This document shows, one piece after another, positions 9,701 through 16,771 of a stretch of DNA of 64,000 nucleotides. This DNA is from Frateuria_A sp051900535 (lineage in GTDB: Bacteria > Pseudomonadota > Gammaproteobacteria > Xanthomonadales > Rhodanobacteraceae), in assembly GCF_051900535.1 (NCBI RefSeq), contig NZ_JBHZGI010000007.1, positions 62,001-126,000 of the forward strand. The letters run 5' to 3'. Position 1 is the first letter of the stretch, and the number at the start of each line of letters is the position of its first letter. The translations under genes were made by a program, and so were the position numbers. Under the pieces are notes generated by a model. That model ran no database searches. It saw only the letters and a list, made by a program, of their open reading frames with translations, and was not told the origin of the DNA.

Positions 9701-9810
9701 CTGTAGCCCTGTTGTTTCGCGCGTTCGAACAGTTCGATCGCCAGCGAAGCCCCGCGCTGGAAGCTGAAGGCGGAGAGGCAGTGGAGTTCGGCGTAGTCGG
9801 GGAAGGTCAC
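6724..9810 (-). CDS. dnaE2: Error-prone DNA polymerase III alpha subunit DnaE2 (ImuC)
   Basis: 1028 residues. An N-terminal PHP domain begins AELHCLSAFSFQRGAS. The catalytic core keeps the three expected acidic residues: two in PPDIDVDF and one in LKVDCLALGML. A C-terminal OB-fold region precedes the end. DnaE2 is the catalytic polymerase of the SOS mutasome, extending past lesions with ImuB and the beta clamp. The start is decided by the ribosome-binding site: GAGGAGGG lies six bases before the GTG at 9810. An ATG at 9831 would put that site inside the gene. It is the last gene of the lexA-imuA-imuB-dnaE2 unit, 115 bases after imuB, with a REP element in the gap. Confidence 0.95.
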   Translation of the reverse strand: MTFPDYAELHCLSAFSFQRGASLAIELFERAKQQGYSALAITDECTLAGIVRALEASRETGIKLIVGSEFQFADGPKCVLLVENQQGYARLCQLITTARRRTPKGSYESLREDLGETEGLLALWLPGAEPDASEGAWLKARFPDRCWLAVELHRGPDDDARLADLRAVGGRLGLPLVATGDAHMHVRARRPLQDVMTAVRLHTTVAQAGHRLFPNGERHLRTRRALSAIYPSELLAEGIAIARRCTFRLDELTYTYPRELVPEGHTPATWLRRLVEDGARWRWPGGMPDKARRQIEHELALIGTKRYESYFLTVHDIVRYARSVGILCQGRGSAANSIVCFVLGITEVDPSTMELLFERFISMERDEPPDIDVDFEHERREEVLQYVFRRYGRDRAALTAVATEYRGRGAIRDVARALGLPPELAGELATTLDRWSGEVPLPDRLRERGFDPDSPLLHQVVALTAQLIGFPRHLSQHPGGFVISEHPLSTLVPVENTAMDDRTVIQWNKDDLDTLGMLKVDCLALGMLTAVRKTFELLREHGRGEHSMASLNRDPTDHATYEMIGRADTVGVFQIESRAQMAMLPRMKPACFYDLVIEVAIVRPGPIQGDMVHPYLRRRTGEEAVEYPSKALENALKRTLGVPLFQEQVMQIAVDAAGYTPGEADELRRSMAAWKRHGGLEHHRQKLIKGMLERGHDAAFAERLFEQIKGFGSYGFPESHAASFALIAYVSCWLKCHEPAAFACAVINSAPMGFYSPDQILQDARRHGIRTLPVDVRHSAWDCTLEPERDSRLQPAIRMGLRLIRGFSEPVAHAIVHVRSQRPFHDVADLCARANLDRRAQTLLADAGALRALAGHRHRARWTIAGVEPQLPLFPGASPEADAVVLPLPTPGEDLRADYALTGTTLGRHPLDFLRARLRARRCRASNELPALPSGRPVRFAGLVTLRQQPGTASGVIFLTLEDEHGMVNVVVWNRVAQRQRRVLLASRLLAVEGHLENQHGVQHLIAHTLEDFTPLLGELDVRSRDFH

Positions 9811-9858
9811 TGTCGCCCTCCTCTTACGCATCGCAAAGACAAGGCCTGAGGCGAACCC

Positions 9859-9910
9859 CGGCCCCTCACCCCGGCCCTCTCCCCCATCCTTGATCGAGAC
9901 CGGGGGAGAG
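9859..9910. repeat. REP element (CCCTCTCCCC family), long-loop form
   Basis: GGCCCCTCACCCC leads into CTCTCCCCC (9877-9885). A 16-base loop containing ATCCTTGAT follows, then GGGGGAGAG (9902-9910). It lies in the short gap between imuB and dnaE2. Related copies are at 12154, 26531, 46591, 46659 and 46786. The copy at 46786, read on the other strand, carries a closely similar loop. Confidence 0.75.
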
Positions 9911-9925
9911 CGAGCAAAGACGTGT

Positions 9926-11329
9926 TCATGCGAACCACCCATGCAACATGAAGCCTTCGCGCTCGCCGACCGGGCAGTAGGCCCAGGCGCGCTGGCCTGC
10001 GGAGGTTTCGACCACGTAGTAGTCGCGCCGCACGTCGCCGTCCCACCAGCCGCTTTCGACGCGCTCGGGACCGGCCAGGATGCGCAGCTCGCGATCGCGC
10101 AGCGGGATCGGTTGGGGCAGCAGCCAGCCGGGGCGGGGCAATGGCGGGGCGCCGGCGCTCTCGCCATGGTCGCGCCAGGCGCGCTCGGGGCGGTGGTCGG
10201 CGTGGATCGAAAGGCCGTGCACGGCGTCGTCGCCCAGGCGCGCGCGCAGGCGTTCACGCAGTTGTTCCCACGGCACCGCCTGCTGCGGGCGCACGTCGAA
10301 CAGATCGCGGCCGGCCGGCACGAACGGCGGCAGTTCGCGCGCGATCAGTTGCAGGGCGCGCACCGGCGCAGCCAGTTGCACCAGATCGAGACGGCCGCGG
10401 GCCAGTTCGAACAGCATGCCGGCGTCGCGTTCGGGGGCCAGCAGGCCGACCGGCACTTCGGTGGCGGCGCTGCGCTCGTGTTCCAGTCGCAGCACGAAGC
10501 GCTGCACCCCGCCGTCGCGACCGGCGAGATACGCCGCAAGGTCGCCGGTCATGCGGCGCAGCGGGAACAGCAATTGTCCCGTGGCGCCGACTTCGTAGTT
10601 GAACTCGATGCGCGATTCGAAATGATCCGGCGGCTGGTAGCAGTCCAGCGGCGTGGCGAGCGCGCCGGTGAGGCGGTCGAGCTGGTCGAGGGTGTCGGTG
10701 CCCACGCGCCGGCCCAGTGCCGCGCGCGGCAACGCGTAGACCTGGGCGAGCCGGCGCAGGCCCATGCGGCGCAGGCTGTCGGCCGCCTCCGGCGGAAGTC
10801 CCGCGCGTTCCACCGGCAATTGGCCGAGGGCTTGATTCAGCGGTGCATCGCGGGTGATCGCCAGGCCGTCGTGCACGCCGGCCAGCGCGCGCGCGGCCCA
10901 CGGATTGGGCGCGAGCGCGATGCGGTGGCGGAAGCCGAGCGCGACCAGGTCCTCGCGCAGCAGCGCTTCCATCCGAGGCCATGGCCCGAACAGGCGGAAG
11001 CTCGCTTCCACTTCGATCAACAGCGAGGCCGGCATCTGCCGGCTGACCTGCGCGCCGTAGCGGTAGGCCCAGGCGGCGAGGAAGTCGTGCCAGCGCGTGG
11101 TTTCGGCCGGATCGTGCTCGACCACGGCGAAACGCGCGCAGATCGCCTGCGCGGTGGCCAACGGCAGGCCCGCGCGCAGGCCCTGCGCCTTCGCCGCGGC
11201 GTTGACCGCGCGCAGCACGCGCCGCTGCACCGGGCCATCGACCAGCACCAGCGGTTCGTCCGGACTGGCGTGGCGGCGCAGCACGCCGTCCAGTGCCAGC
11301 TGCGGCAACAGGATGCAGGCCCACAACAT
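9926..11329 (-). CDS. imuB: ImuB, Y-family polymerase-like mutasome subunit
   Basis: 467 residues. The N-terminal two-thirds resembles Y-family polymerases (MLWACILLPQLALDGVL, then palm-like and helix-hairpin-helix regions). The acidic metal-binding residues of active Pol IV/V enzymes are not visible: the usual S-x-D-E region reads IEVEASF. This fits ImuB, a catalytically dead scaffold that links DnaE2, ImuA and the beta clamp. A QLLF segment in the second half could be the clamp-binding motif, though other sites are possible. The C-terminal tail with GYCPVGER-like residues is typical of the family. It starts ten bases after the imuA stop. Confidence 0.92.
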   Translation of the reverse strand: MLWACILLPQLALDGVLRRHASPDEPLVLVDGPVQRRVLRAVNAAAKAQGLRAGLPLATAQAICARFAVVEHDPAETTRWHDFLAAWAYRYGAQVSRQMPASLLIEVEASFRLFGPWPRMEALLREDLVALGFRHRIALAPNPWAARALAGVHDGLAITRDAPLNQALGQLPVERAGLPPEAADSLRRMGLRRLAQVYALPRAALGRRVGTDTLDQLDRLTGALATPLDCYQPPDHFESRIEFNYEVGATGQLLFPLRRMTGDLAAYLAGRDGGVQRFVLRLEHERSAATEVPVGLLAPERDAGMLFELARGRLDLVQLAAPVRALQLIARELPPFVPAGRDLFDVRPQQAVPWEQLRERLRARLGDDAVHGLSIHADHRPERAWRDHGESAGAPPLPRPGWLLPQPIPLRDRELRILAGPERVESGWWDGDVRRDYYVVETSAGQRAWAYCPVGEREGFMLHGWFA

Positions 11330-11339
11330 GCCGTGGGCC

Positions 11340-12014
11340 TCAGGCGCGATCCGCGACAGTCGCGGCGGGACTGTCCGGTATCGGTTCGGGAGGCGCGCCG
11401 GTCGGCAGCGGCCAGGGCAGCGGCTGCGCCGGCGGGTTGCCGCCCCGGCACTTGAGCACGCGCAGGCGCGCGGGACGGGTTTCCAGCACCAGGCGCAGCG
11501 CCGCGGGCGAGGCGTGGGCCGCCGCCGATGCAGGGCGCATCGCGATGCCGAGGCACTGACCGGTTTCCGCTGCCAATTGCAGGCGGCGCAGCGTGCGGTC
11601 GTCGGCCTGGTGCGGCCAGCACAGTACGGCGGCGCAGGCGGCCGAGCGCAGGCATTGTTCGGTCACCCACGGCACGTCGCGCGCTTCGGCGCGAATGACC
11701 TGAAGGCGGTCGAGGCGCACGCCGGCGTTGGCCCAGGCGGCGGGGAAGGGCAGGTAGGGCGGGGCGACCAGCGCGATCCGCCCGCCGGCCTGCGTCAGGC
11801 GCGCGAGCGTGGGCCACAGCAGGCCGAGTTCGCCGATACCGTCGAGCGGCAGCAGCACTTCGCTCAGCGCGCCTTCGGGCCAGCCGCCGCTGGGCAGCGC
11901 GGCGTCAAGCAGCGGGAAACCGGTCGACTGGCGCGAAGGCGCGCGCGCCTGCGGCTGGCCGCGCCAGAGGCGGCGGGCGTCGAACAGGTGATCGAGGGCG
12001 ACCACGTTGCTCAT
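11340..12014 (-). CDS. imuA: ImuA, RecA-like mutasome accessory protein
   Basis: 224 residues. The LDAALPSGGWPEGALSEVL region matches the RecA/SulA-like fold of ImuA, but no intact Walker A motif is present, as in other ImuA proteins. ImuA works with ImuB and DnaE2 in damage-induced mutagenesis. The ATG at 12014 is chosen; GTG at 12020 is in frame but only four bases from the GGAG. The proline-rich C-terminal tail is poorly conserved in the family. It lies about 200 bases after lexA and ten bases before imuB. Confidence 0.88.
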   Translation of the reverse strand: MSNVVALDHLFDARRLWRGQPQARAPSRQSTGFPLLDAALPSGGWPEGALSEVLLPLDGIGELGLLWPTLARLTQAGGRIALVAPPYLPFPAAWANAGVRLDRLQVIRAEARDVPWVTEQCLRSAACAAVLCWPHQADDRTLRRLQLAAETGQCLGIAMRPASAAAHASPAALRLVLETRPARLRVLKCRGGNPPAQPLPWPLPTGAPPEPIPDSPAATVADRA

Positions 12015-12030
12015 GGGCACGCGGCTCCAT

Positions 12031-12049
12031 GATGGGCCTCAGCCCACCA
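12031..12049. repeat. REP-like palindrome upstream of imuA
   Basis: GATGGGCCTCAGCCCACC, with TGGGC / GCCCA arms around CTCA. It is a member of the GGTGGGC family. It lies in the lexA-imuA gap close to the imuA ribosome-binding region. Confidence 0.5.
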
Positions 12050-12153
12050 GGGACATACGGCGTGGAGGGATGAAGCCAGCCTTGCCGCACGGTTCATGGC
12101 GATGATGGTGTTCATGATGGTGTTACTTCGCTTCGAGCGGGGTGCGAGGCCAG

Positions 12154-12195
12154 CCTTGGCCCCTCACCCCAGCCCTCTCCCCGAAGGGGAGAGGG
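12154..12195. repeat. REP element (CCCTCTCCCC family), short-loop form
   Basis: CCTTGGCCCCTCACCCC leads into a perfect ten-bp stem, CCCTCTCCCC / GGGGAGAGGG (12173-12195), with a GAA loop. It lies just downstream of the lexA stop, inside the putative operon. It has the same orientation as the copy between imuB and dnaE2. Confidence 0.8.
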
Positions 12196-12214
12196 AGCAG
12201 TGCGCAGGCGTTCA

Positions 12215-12820
12215 TCAGCCTGGCCTCACCAGCCCCGCGAACAGACCTTCGATGGCGAAGTCGGTGGCGCGCGGGTCCACCTCGATCGGGGCATAGGCCG
12301 GGTTGCGCGGCAGCAGGCGGATATGGCCGTCCCTGTGCTCGAAACGCTTGACGGTGAACTCGCCCTCCAGTCGCGCCACCACGGTCTGGCCGTGGCGCGC
12401 CTCGGGCGTGCGGTGCACGCCGATCAGGTCGCCGGGGAGGATGCCGTCGAGCAGCATCGATTCGCCCACCACTTCCAGCAGGTAATCCGGCTTGAGGTGG
12501 AACAGCGAAGCATCCAGCGCGACTTCGCGGCGCACCTCGGCGTCCGATCCGATCGGCCGGCCCGCCGCCACGCGGCCGAGCAGCGGCACGGCGAGTGTGG
12601 ATACCGGCTCGCTGCGACGCAGGCGGATGCCGCGTGCCTGGCCTGGCACCAGTTCGATGTGGCCCTCGCGCGCCAGCGCTTCCAGGTGCATCCGCGCCGA
12701 GCGGTTCTGCTTCAGGCCCAGCGCGGCCGCGATCTGCAGCTGCGACGGCGGATAGCCGTGCGCCGCGATGTGTTCTCGCAGGTAGGCGAGCAGGGCTTGG
12801 CGAATGGGGGTCAAGGTCAT
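12215..12820 (-). CDS. lexA: LexA repressor, mutasome-linked LexA2 type
   Basis: 201 residues. The N-terminal winged helix-turn-helix covers about 1-68. The Ala86-Gly87 cleavage bond lies in GRVAAGRPI. The catalytic dyad is Ser121 in VGESMLLDG and Lys158 in TVKRF, at the spacing seen in E. coli LexA. RecA filaments trigger self-cleavage and de-repression. As first gene before imuA-imuB-dnaE2 it presumably controls this operon. The ATG at 12820 gives the normal length, but no Shine-Dalgarno precedes it: the palindrome ends one base upstream. Upstream in-frame starts would encode the operator as protein and are rejected. A second lexA elsewhere in the genome is likely but cannot be seen here. 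Confidence 0.93.
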   Translation of the reverse strand: MTLTPIRQALLAYLREHIAAHGYPPSQLQIAAALGLKQNRSARMHLEALAREGHIELVPGQARGIRLRRSEPVSTLAVPLLGRVAAGRPIGSDAEVRREVALDASLFHLKPDYLLEVVGESMLLDGILPGDLIGVHRTPEARHGQTVVARLEGEFTVKRFEHRDGHIRLLPRNPAYAPIEVDPRATDFAIEGLFAGLVRPG

Positions 12821-12821
12821 G

Positions 12822-12837
12822 GTACTAATATTAGTAC
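12822..12837. promoter_or_regulatory. Perfect 16-bp palindrome, probable LexA operator
   Basis: GTACTAATATTAGTAC is perfectly symmetric and ends one base before the lexA ATG. On the minus strand it contains TAATAT, a fair -10 element whose expected start point (seven bases on) would be the A of the ATG. That would make the transcript leaderless and place the operator over the -10. The TTAGTA / TACTAA half-sites resemble elements of xanthomonad LexA boxes. The exact half-site order and spacing should be compared with characterised LexA2 operators. Confidence 0.7.
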
Positions 12838-12860
12838 ATCGGGGAAGGTCGCGGCAGGGG

Positions 12861-12875
12861 GATGCTTTTGGCATC
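12861..12875. promoter_or_regulatory. Small inverted repeat in the lexA-kinase divergent region
   Basis: GATGC-TTTTG-GCATC, five-bp perfect arms. It is located between the divergent lexA and hybrid kinase genes. It could be an operator for either gene; the short arms make chance possible. Confidence 0.3.
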
Positions 12876-12932
12876 ATTTCGTGAAGGGGAATCCGGCGGT
12901 TTGCCGAAAGCGTGAAGTCCCGGGGGACAGCG

Positions 12933-15900
12933 ATGCGTCCGCGAAGGACTTCAGGCGTGTGGGGGAAGCACATGGTGTCCGCTTTGCTGCTGGGCGTTGG
13001 CTTGCTGCTGGGTGTGCCCGCGACGGGCGCCAGCGTGCCGGCCTCCGCTCCCGCCGGGGCGGCCCCGAACAGGGTCTTGCCGACGCCGCAGTTCCGCCGC
13101 TACGGCAGCGCCGATGGCCTGCCCAGCAGCCTGGTCTATACCGCGGTGCAGGCACCGGACGGCACCATGTGGTTCGGCACCAAGAACGGCATCGCGCGTT
13201 TCGACGGCGTGGAATTCCGCAATTTCCGCCATGTTTCCGGCGACCCCGATTCACTGGCCGGCAACGGCATCTCCTCGCTGCTGATCGACAAACAGGGACG
13301 GTTGTGGGCCGCCGGCCTGGATGCGGGCCTGAACCGGCTGGATGCCGCCAGCGGCAAGTTCAGGCACTGGAAGCACGATCCGGCCGATCCCGGTAGTTTG
13401 GTCAGCGAGAAAGTCTGGACGCTGGCGCAGACGGCCGATGGCAGCCTCTGGGTGGGCACCCGCTTCGGGCTGGACCGCATGCGCGCGGATGGCAGCTTCG
13501 AGCACGTCGTCAATCCCTTGCTCGGTCCGGCGCCGACGGACTTCGGCGAAGTGGCCGCGCTTTACGTCGATCCCCATCAGCGCCTGTGGGCCAGCAGCGC
13601 CCATGGCCTGTTCCGCCGCGATGCCGACGGCAGCTGGCACCAGGTGCTCCCGGCCGACCCGGCGCAGACGGTCGACGCCTGGCGCATCGACGGCAACGGG
13701 GAAGAGGTGCGAGTCGCCACCGTGCGCGGGCTGCTGGTGATCGGGGCCGACGGCCGCGCGCACCGTTTCGTCCGCGACGCCCTGCCGGACACCAACGTGA
13801 TGGTCAGCACCCGCGACCACGCCGGACGTTTGTGGATCGGCACCCAGCGGGGCCTGTTCCTGCAGGAACGGCCGGACGGTCCGGTCCTGCCGGTGATGAA
13901 CCGCCCCGTGCTCTACGGCAACCTGCCCGGCACCTGGGTGTGGCAGCTTTACGTCGACCGCGAAGGCGGCCTGTGGGTAACCACGCTGGACGGTGGCGTG
14001 GCTTATCTGGCGCCGGGCTGGTACAGCTTCAGCCGCTACACGCACGTACCGGACAATCCGGCCAGCCTGCGCGATTCGGTGGCAACCACCATGGCGCGCG
14101 GCCGCGATGGCCGGCACATCTGGGTCGGCGAGCGCGACGGGCGTGTGGACCGGCTCGATCCGTACACCGGCGCAGTCGAACACGTGCTGTCCGACCTGCA
14201 CGGCGACGTGCTCGGCATGACCGAAGGCGAGGGCGGCCGCCTGTGGGTCGCGGTGCAGGGGACGCTCTACCGCACCCAGGGCTCGCACGCCGTCGCGGTC
14301 GACCCAGAAGGCCAGATGTTCCGTCGCCCGCTGGAGGTCGAACCCGGCCCGGACCATCGCCTGTACGTACGCACTTTCCGCGAAGGCCTTTTCCGCGTGG
14401 ATCCGGACACGCTCGCCGTGAGCCGCGTGCCGATGCACCAGGCCGACGACAAGATGCTGTGGGGCGCGCAGATGACGCTCGACGACCGTGGCACGTTCTA
14501 CTACGCCAGCGAAGGCGGGCTGATGCAGCTCGATCCCACGCACAGCTTCTTCGAGCCGGTACCGGGCGGTCCCACCGGCATCTCGGTGGAAGCTTTCAGC
14601 TTCTCCCCCGATGGCCTCTGGCTGGCCACGCCAGACGGCCTGGAGCAGTACCGCTACCACGACAAAGGACTGGCGCTGGTGCGCCACGTGGACATGGCGC
14701 ATGGCTGGCCCTCGGTCGGCGCGGTCGACATGCGCGTGGATGCGCGGGGGCGGGTGTGGATCTTCGGTACCGATGGTCTGTGGCGCTTCGATCCGGATTC
14801 GGGCCGCTTCCGTTCCTTCGGCTTGCAGGATGGCCTTAGCAACACCGAATTCTTCCGCGGGTTCGCCTTGATGCCCGACGGCAACCTCTATGCGCCGACG
14901 CTCGGCGGCGTGGTCGCCTTCAATCCCGATCGCGTGTGCGAACAGGCCACCGTGCCGCAGCTGGCGCTGACTCGCGTGCGGGTTCGTCGACATGGCCAGT
15001 TGACCGACCTTCCGCTGGGCCCGGGCCCGGTCGAGGTGGACTGGCGCGACCGCGAGCTGGGCGTGGAGGCGCGGGTGTTTTCCTTCGTCGATCCGTCCGC
15101 CAACCGCTACCGCTTCCGGCTCGACGGCCTGGACAGTGGCTGGGTCGACGTCGATAGCCGTGGCGAGCGCGATTTCGCCGGACTGGCCGCGGGCGATTAC
15201 ACCTTGCGCGTGATGGCGGTCGGCGCCGGAGGCGCCTGGGCGCACCTTGCCGCGCCGCTGCGCATCCGCGTCGAGGCGCCGCCGTGGGCTCGCTGGTGGG
15301 CCTGGCTGACCTACGCGATCACCCTGGGGCTGGTCGTGTGGACGGCGCTGCGGGTGTGGCGCCGGCGCATCGCGCAGCGCCATCGCATCGCACTGTCCGA
15401 GCAGCAGCGCTGCCTGGCCGAGGAAGCCAGCGCGGCCAAGACCCAGTTCCTGGCCACCCTGAGCCACGAGATCCGCACGCCGATGACCGGCGTGATGGGC
15501 ATGGCCGAACTGCTGCTGACCACGCCGCTCAAACCCGAGCAGCGCGACTACACCCTGGCCATGCAGCGCTCCGGCGGGATGCTTCTCAAGCTGCTCAACG
15601 ACGCGCTCGACCTTGCGCGCATCGAGGCCGGCCGGCTCGATCTCGAACTCGCGCCGTTCGATCCGCGCCAGCTGGTCGAAGACGTGGCGCAACTGCAGCT
15701 GGGCCATGCCCAGGCCAAGCGCCTCTCGCTCGCCGTGGAGCTGGCCGACGACCTGCCGCCCAAGGTCGTTGGCGACGCCGTGCGCATCAAGCAGGTGCTG
15801 CTCAACCTCACCCACAACGCACTGAAGTTCACCGAATACGGCAGCGTGAAGCTGTGCGCGCAGCGCTATGCCGACGGCCTGGTCTTCAGCATCGCCGACA

Positions 15901-16556
15901 CCGGTCCCGGCATTCCCGACGCGGCGCAGGCACGCCTGTTCCAGCGCTTCGAACAGGTCGACGGTCCGCAGCGACGCGCCGGCAGCGGCCTGGGACTGGC
16001 GATATGCCGCGAGCTGGTCGGCATGATGGGCGGCGATATCGAACTGGAGTCGCGCGTGGCCCAGGGCACGACCTTCCGCGTGCGCCTGCCGTTGCAACCG
16101 CCCGAAGGCGCCGTCGGCGCGATCGCCGCCGCGCACGCACCGATCGGCCGCTCGCTGCACGTGCTGCTGGTGGAAGACGACGCCATCGTCGCGGCTGTGA
16201 TCCGCGGCCAGCTCGAACGCCAGCGCCACCGCGTCTGCTACGTCGCCAACGGCCTGGGCGCGCTCGCCGAACTGGACCAGTCGCGCTTCGACGCGATGCT
16301 GCTGGACCTGGACCTCCCCGGCGTCGACGGCTTCCAGGTCGCGCGCCTGATCCGCCAGCGCGAAGAACCGGGCCTGCGCATTCCCATCGTCGCCGTCACC
16401 GCCCGCTCCGGCGGTGACGAGGAGGCGCGTGCACGCGAAGCGGGGATGGATGCGTTCCTGCGCAAGCCGTTCAGCGGCGAGGATTTGGCGGAATTGTTCG
16501 TCGAACTCGTGCCGCAATCGGACGTGCCTGCAACCACGGCGATCGATCCGGCCTGA
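12933..16556 (+). CDS. Hybrid sensor histidine kinase with periplasmic beta-propeller
   Basis: 1207 residues. A basic N-terminus and a hydrophobic stretch (VSALLLGVGLLLG) form a signal peptide. About 600 residues of propeller blades follow, with repeated DGTMWFGTKNGIARFDG-type motifs, then a Y_Y_Y domain ending near residue 785 and one membrane helix (WAWLTYAITLGLVVW). The cytoplasmic part has HisKA with His845 in LSHEIRTPM, an HATPase with DTGPGIP and GSGLGLAICREL, and a receiver domain with Asp1125 in LLDLDLPG. It senses an unknown periplasmic signal. Unlike Bacteroides one-protein systems it has no DNA-binding domain, so a separate partner is needed. The ATG at 12933 follows GGGGGA; an in-frame GTG at 12912 is less likely. 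Confidence 0.9.
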   Translation: MRPRRTSGVWGKHMVSALLLGVGLLLGVPATGASVPASAPAGAAPNRVLPTPQFRRYGSADGLPSSLVYTAVQAPDGTMWFGTKNGIARFDGVEFRNFRHVSGDPDSLAGNGISSLLIDKQGRLWAAGLDAGLNRLDAASGKFRHWKHDPADPGSLVSEKVWTLAQTADGSLWVGTRFGLDRMRADGSFEHVVNPLLGPAPTDFGEVAALYVDPHQRLWASSAHGLFRRDADGSWHQVLPADPAQTVDAWRIDGNGEEVRVATVRGLLVIGADGRAHRFVRDALPDTNVMVSTRDHAGRLWIGTQRGLFLQERPDGPVLPVMNRPVLYGNLPGTWVWQLYVDREGGLWVTTLDGGVAYLAPGWYSFSRYTHVPDNPASLRDSVATTMARGRDGRHIWVGERDGRVDRLDPYTGAVEHVLSDLHGDVLGMTEGEGGRLWVAVQGTLYRTQGSHAVAVDPEGQMFRRPLEVEPGPDHRLYVRTFREGLFRVDPDTLAVSRVPMHQADDKMLWGAQMTLDDRGTFYYASEGGLMQLDPTHSFFEPVPGGPTGISVEAFSFSPDGLWLATPDGLEQYRYHDKGLALVRHVDMAHGWPSVGAVDMRVDARGRVWIFGTDGLWRFDPDSGRFRSFGLQDGLSNTEFFRGFALMPDGNLYAPTLGGVVAFNPDRVCEQATVPQLALTRVRVRRHGQLTDLPLGPGPVEVDWRDRELGVEARVFSFVDPSANRYRFRLDGLDSGWVDVDSRGERDFAGLAAGDYTLRVMAVGAGGAWAHLAAPLRIRVEAPPWARWWAWLTYAITLGLVVWTALRVWRRRIAQRHRIALSEQQRCLAEEASAAKTQFLATLSHEIRTPMTGVMGMAELLLTTPLKPEQRDYTLAMQRSGGMLLKLLNDALDLARIEAGRLDLELAPFDPRQLVEDVAQLQLGHAQAKRLSLAVELADDLPPKVVGDAVRIKQVLLNLTHNALKFTEYGSVKLCAQRYADGLVFSIADTGPGIPDAAQARLFQRFEQVDGPQRRAGSGLGLAICRELVGMMGGDIELESRVAQGTTFRVRLPLQPPEGAVGAIAAAHAPIGRSLHVLLVEDDAIVAAVIRGQLERQRHRVCYVANGLGALAELDQSRFDAMLLDLDLPGVDGFQVARLIRQREEPGLRIPIVAVTARSGGDEEARAREAGMDAFLRKPFSGEDLAELFVELVPQSDVPATTAIDPA

Positions 16557-16580
16557 TCAGGTAGACAAGTGCCGGGGAAC

Positions 16581-16620
16581 AAAAAAACCCGCAGGCATGA
16601 CCTGCGGGCTTTTTTGTTTT
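16581..16620. terminator. Bidirectional intrinsic terminator
   Basis: Perfect eight-bp stem CCCGCAGG / CCTGCGGG (16588-16608) with a five-base loop. It is preceded by seven A and followed by CTTTTTTG and more T. The A-run and T-run let it work in both directions. It would end the hybrid kinase transcript on the plus strand and the tRNA-Phe transcript on the minus strand. Confidence 0.9.
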
Positions 16621-16622
16621 GC

Positions 16623-16698
16623 TGGTGGCCGGGGACGGAATCGAACCGCCGACACGGGGATTTTCAATCCCCTGCTCTACCAACTGAGCTACCCGGCC
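16623..16698 (-). tRNA. pheT: tRNA-Phe (GAA)
   Basis: 76 nucleotides including an encoded CCA. The acceptor stem pairs GGCCGGG with CCCGGCC. The D-arm region reads TAGCTCAGTTGGTAGAGC. The anticodon stem GGGGA / TCCCC encloses loop TTGAAAA, so the anticodon is GAA. The T-arm contains GGTTCGATTCC. It closely resembles enterobacterial tRNA-Phe. The gene symbol is a conventional guess. A promoter is visible inside the end of yggX and a terminator lies just downstream. Confidence 0.98.
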
Positions 16699-16742
16699 GG
16701 GAAGAGGTTCCACGCATGGATGCGTGCTACGTGGAGCCGCGC

Positions 16743-16771
16743 ATTTAAGCGGATGCGAACGCGGGCGTCAA
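16743..16771 (-). promoter_or_regulatory. Sigma-70 promoter for tRNA-Phe
   Basis: TTGACG at 16771-16766, a 17-base spacer, then TTAAAT at 16748-16743, read on the minus strand. The -35 box overlaps the yggX stop codon. The predicted start leaves a 5' leader of roughly 38 bases before the tRNA, removable by RNase processing. Confidence 0.65.

Noticed and set aside
12215..12973. Longer lexA frame starting at 12973
   Set aside because: It would translate the perfect palindrome and add 51 residues without LexA similarity; the 201-residue form matches known LexA length and numbering.
13251..16517. Minus-strand open frame of 1088 codons opposite the hybrid kinase
   Set aside because: Composition is His/Gln/Arg/Ala-rich with no domain pattern, as expected antisense to a high-GC gene with strong third-position G/C. 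The plus strand has full domain motifs.
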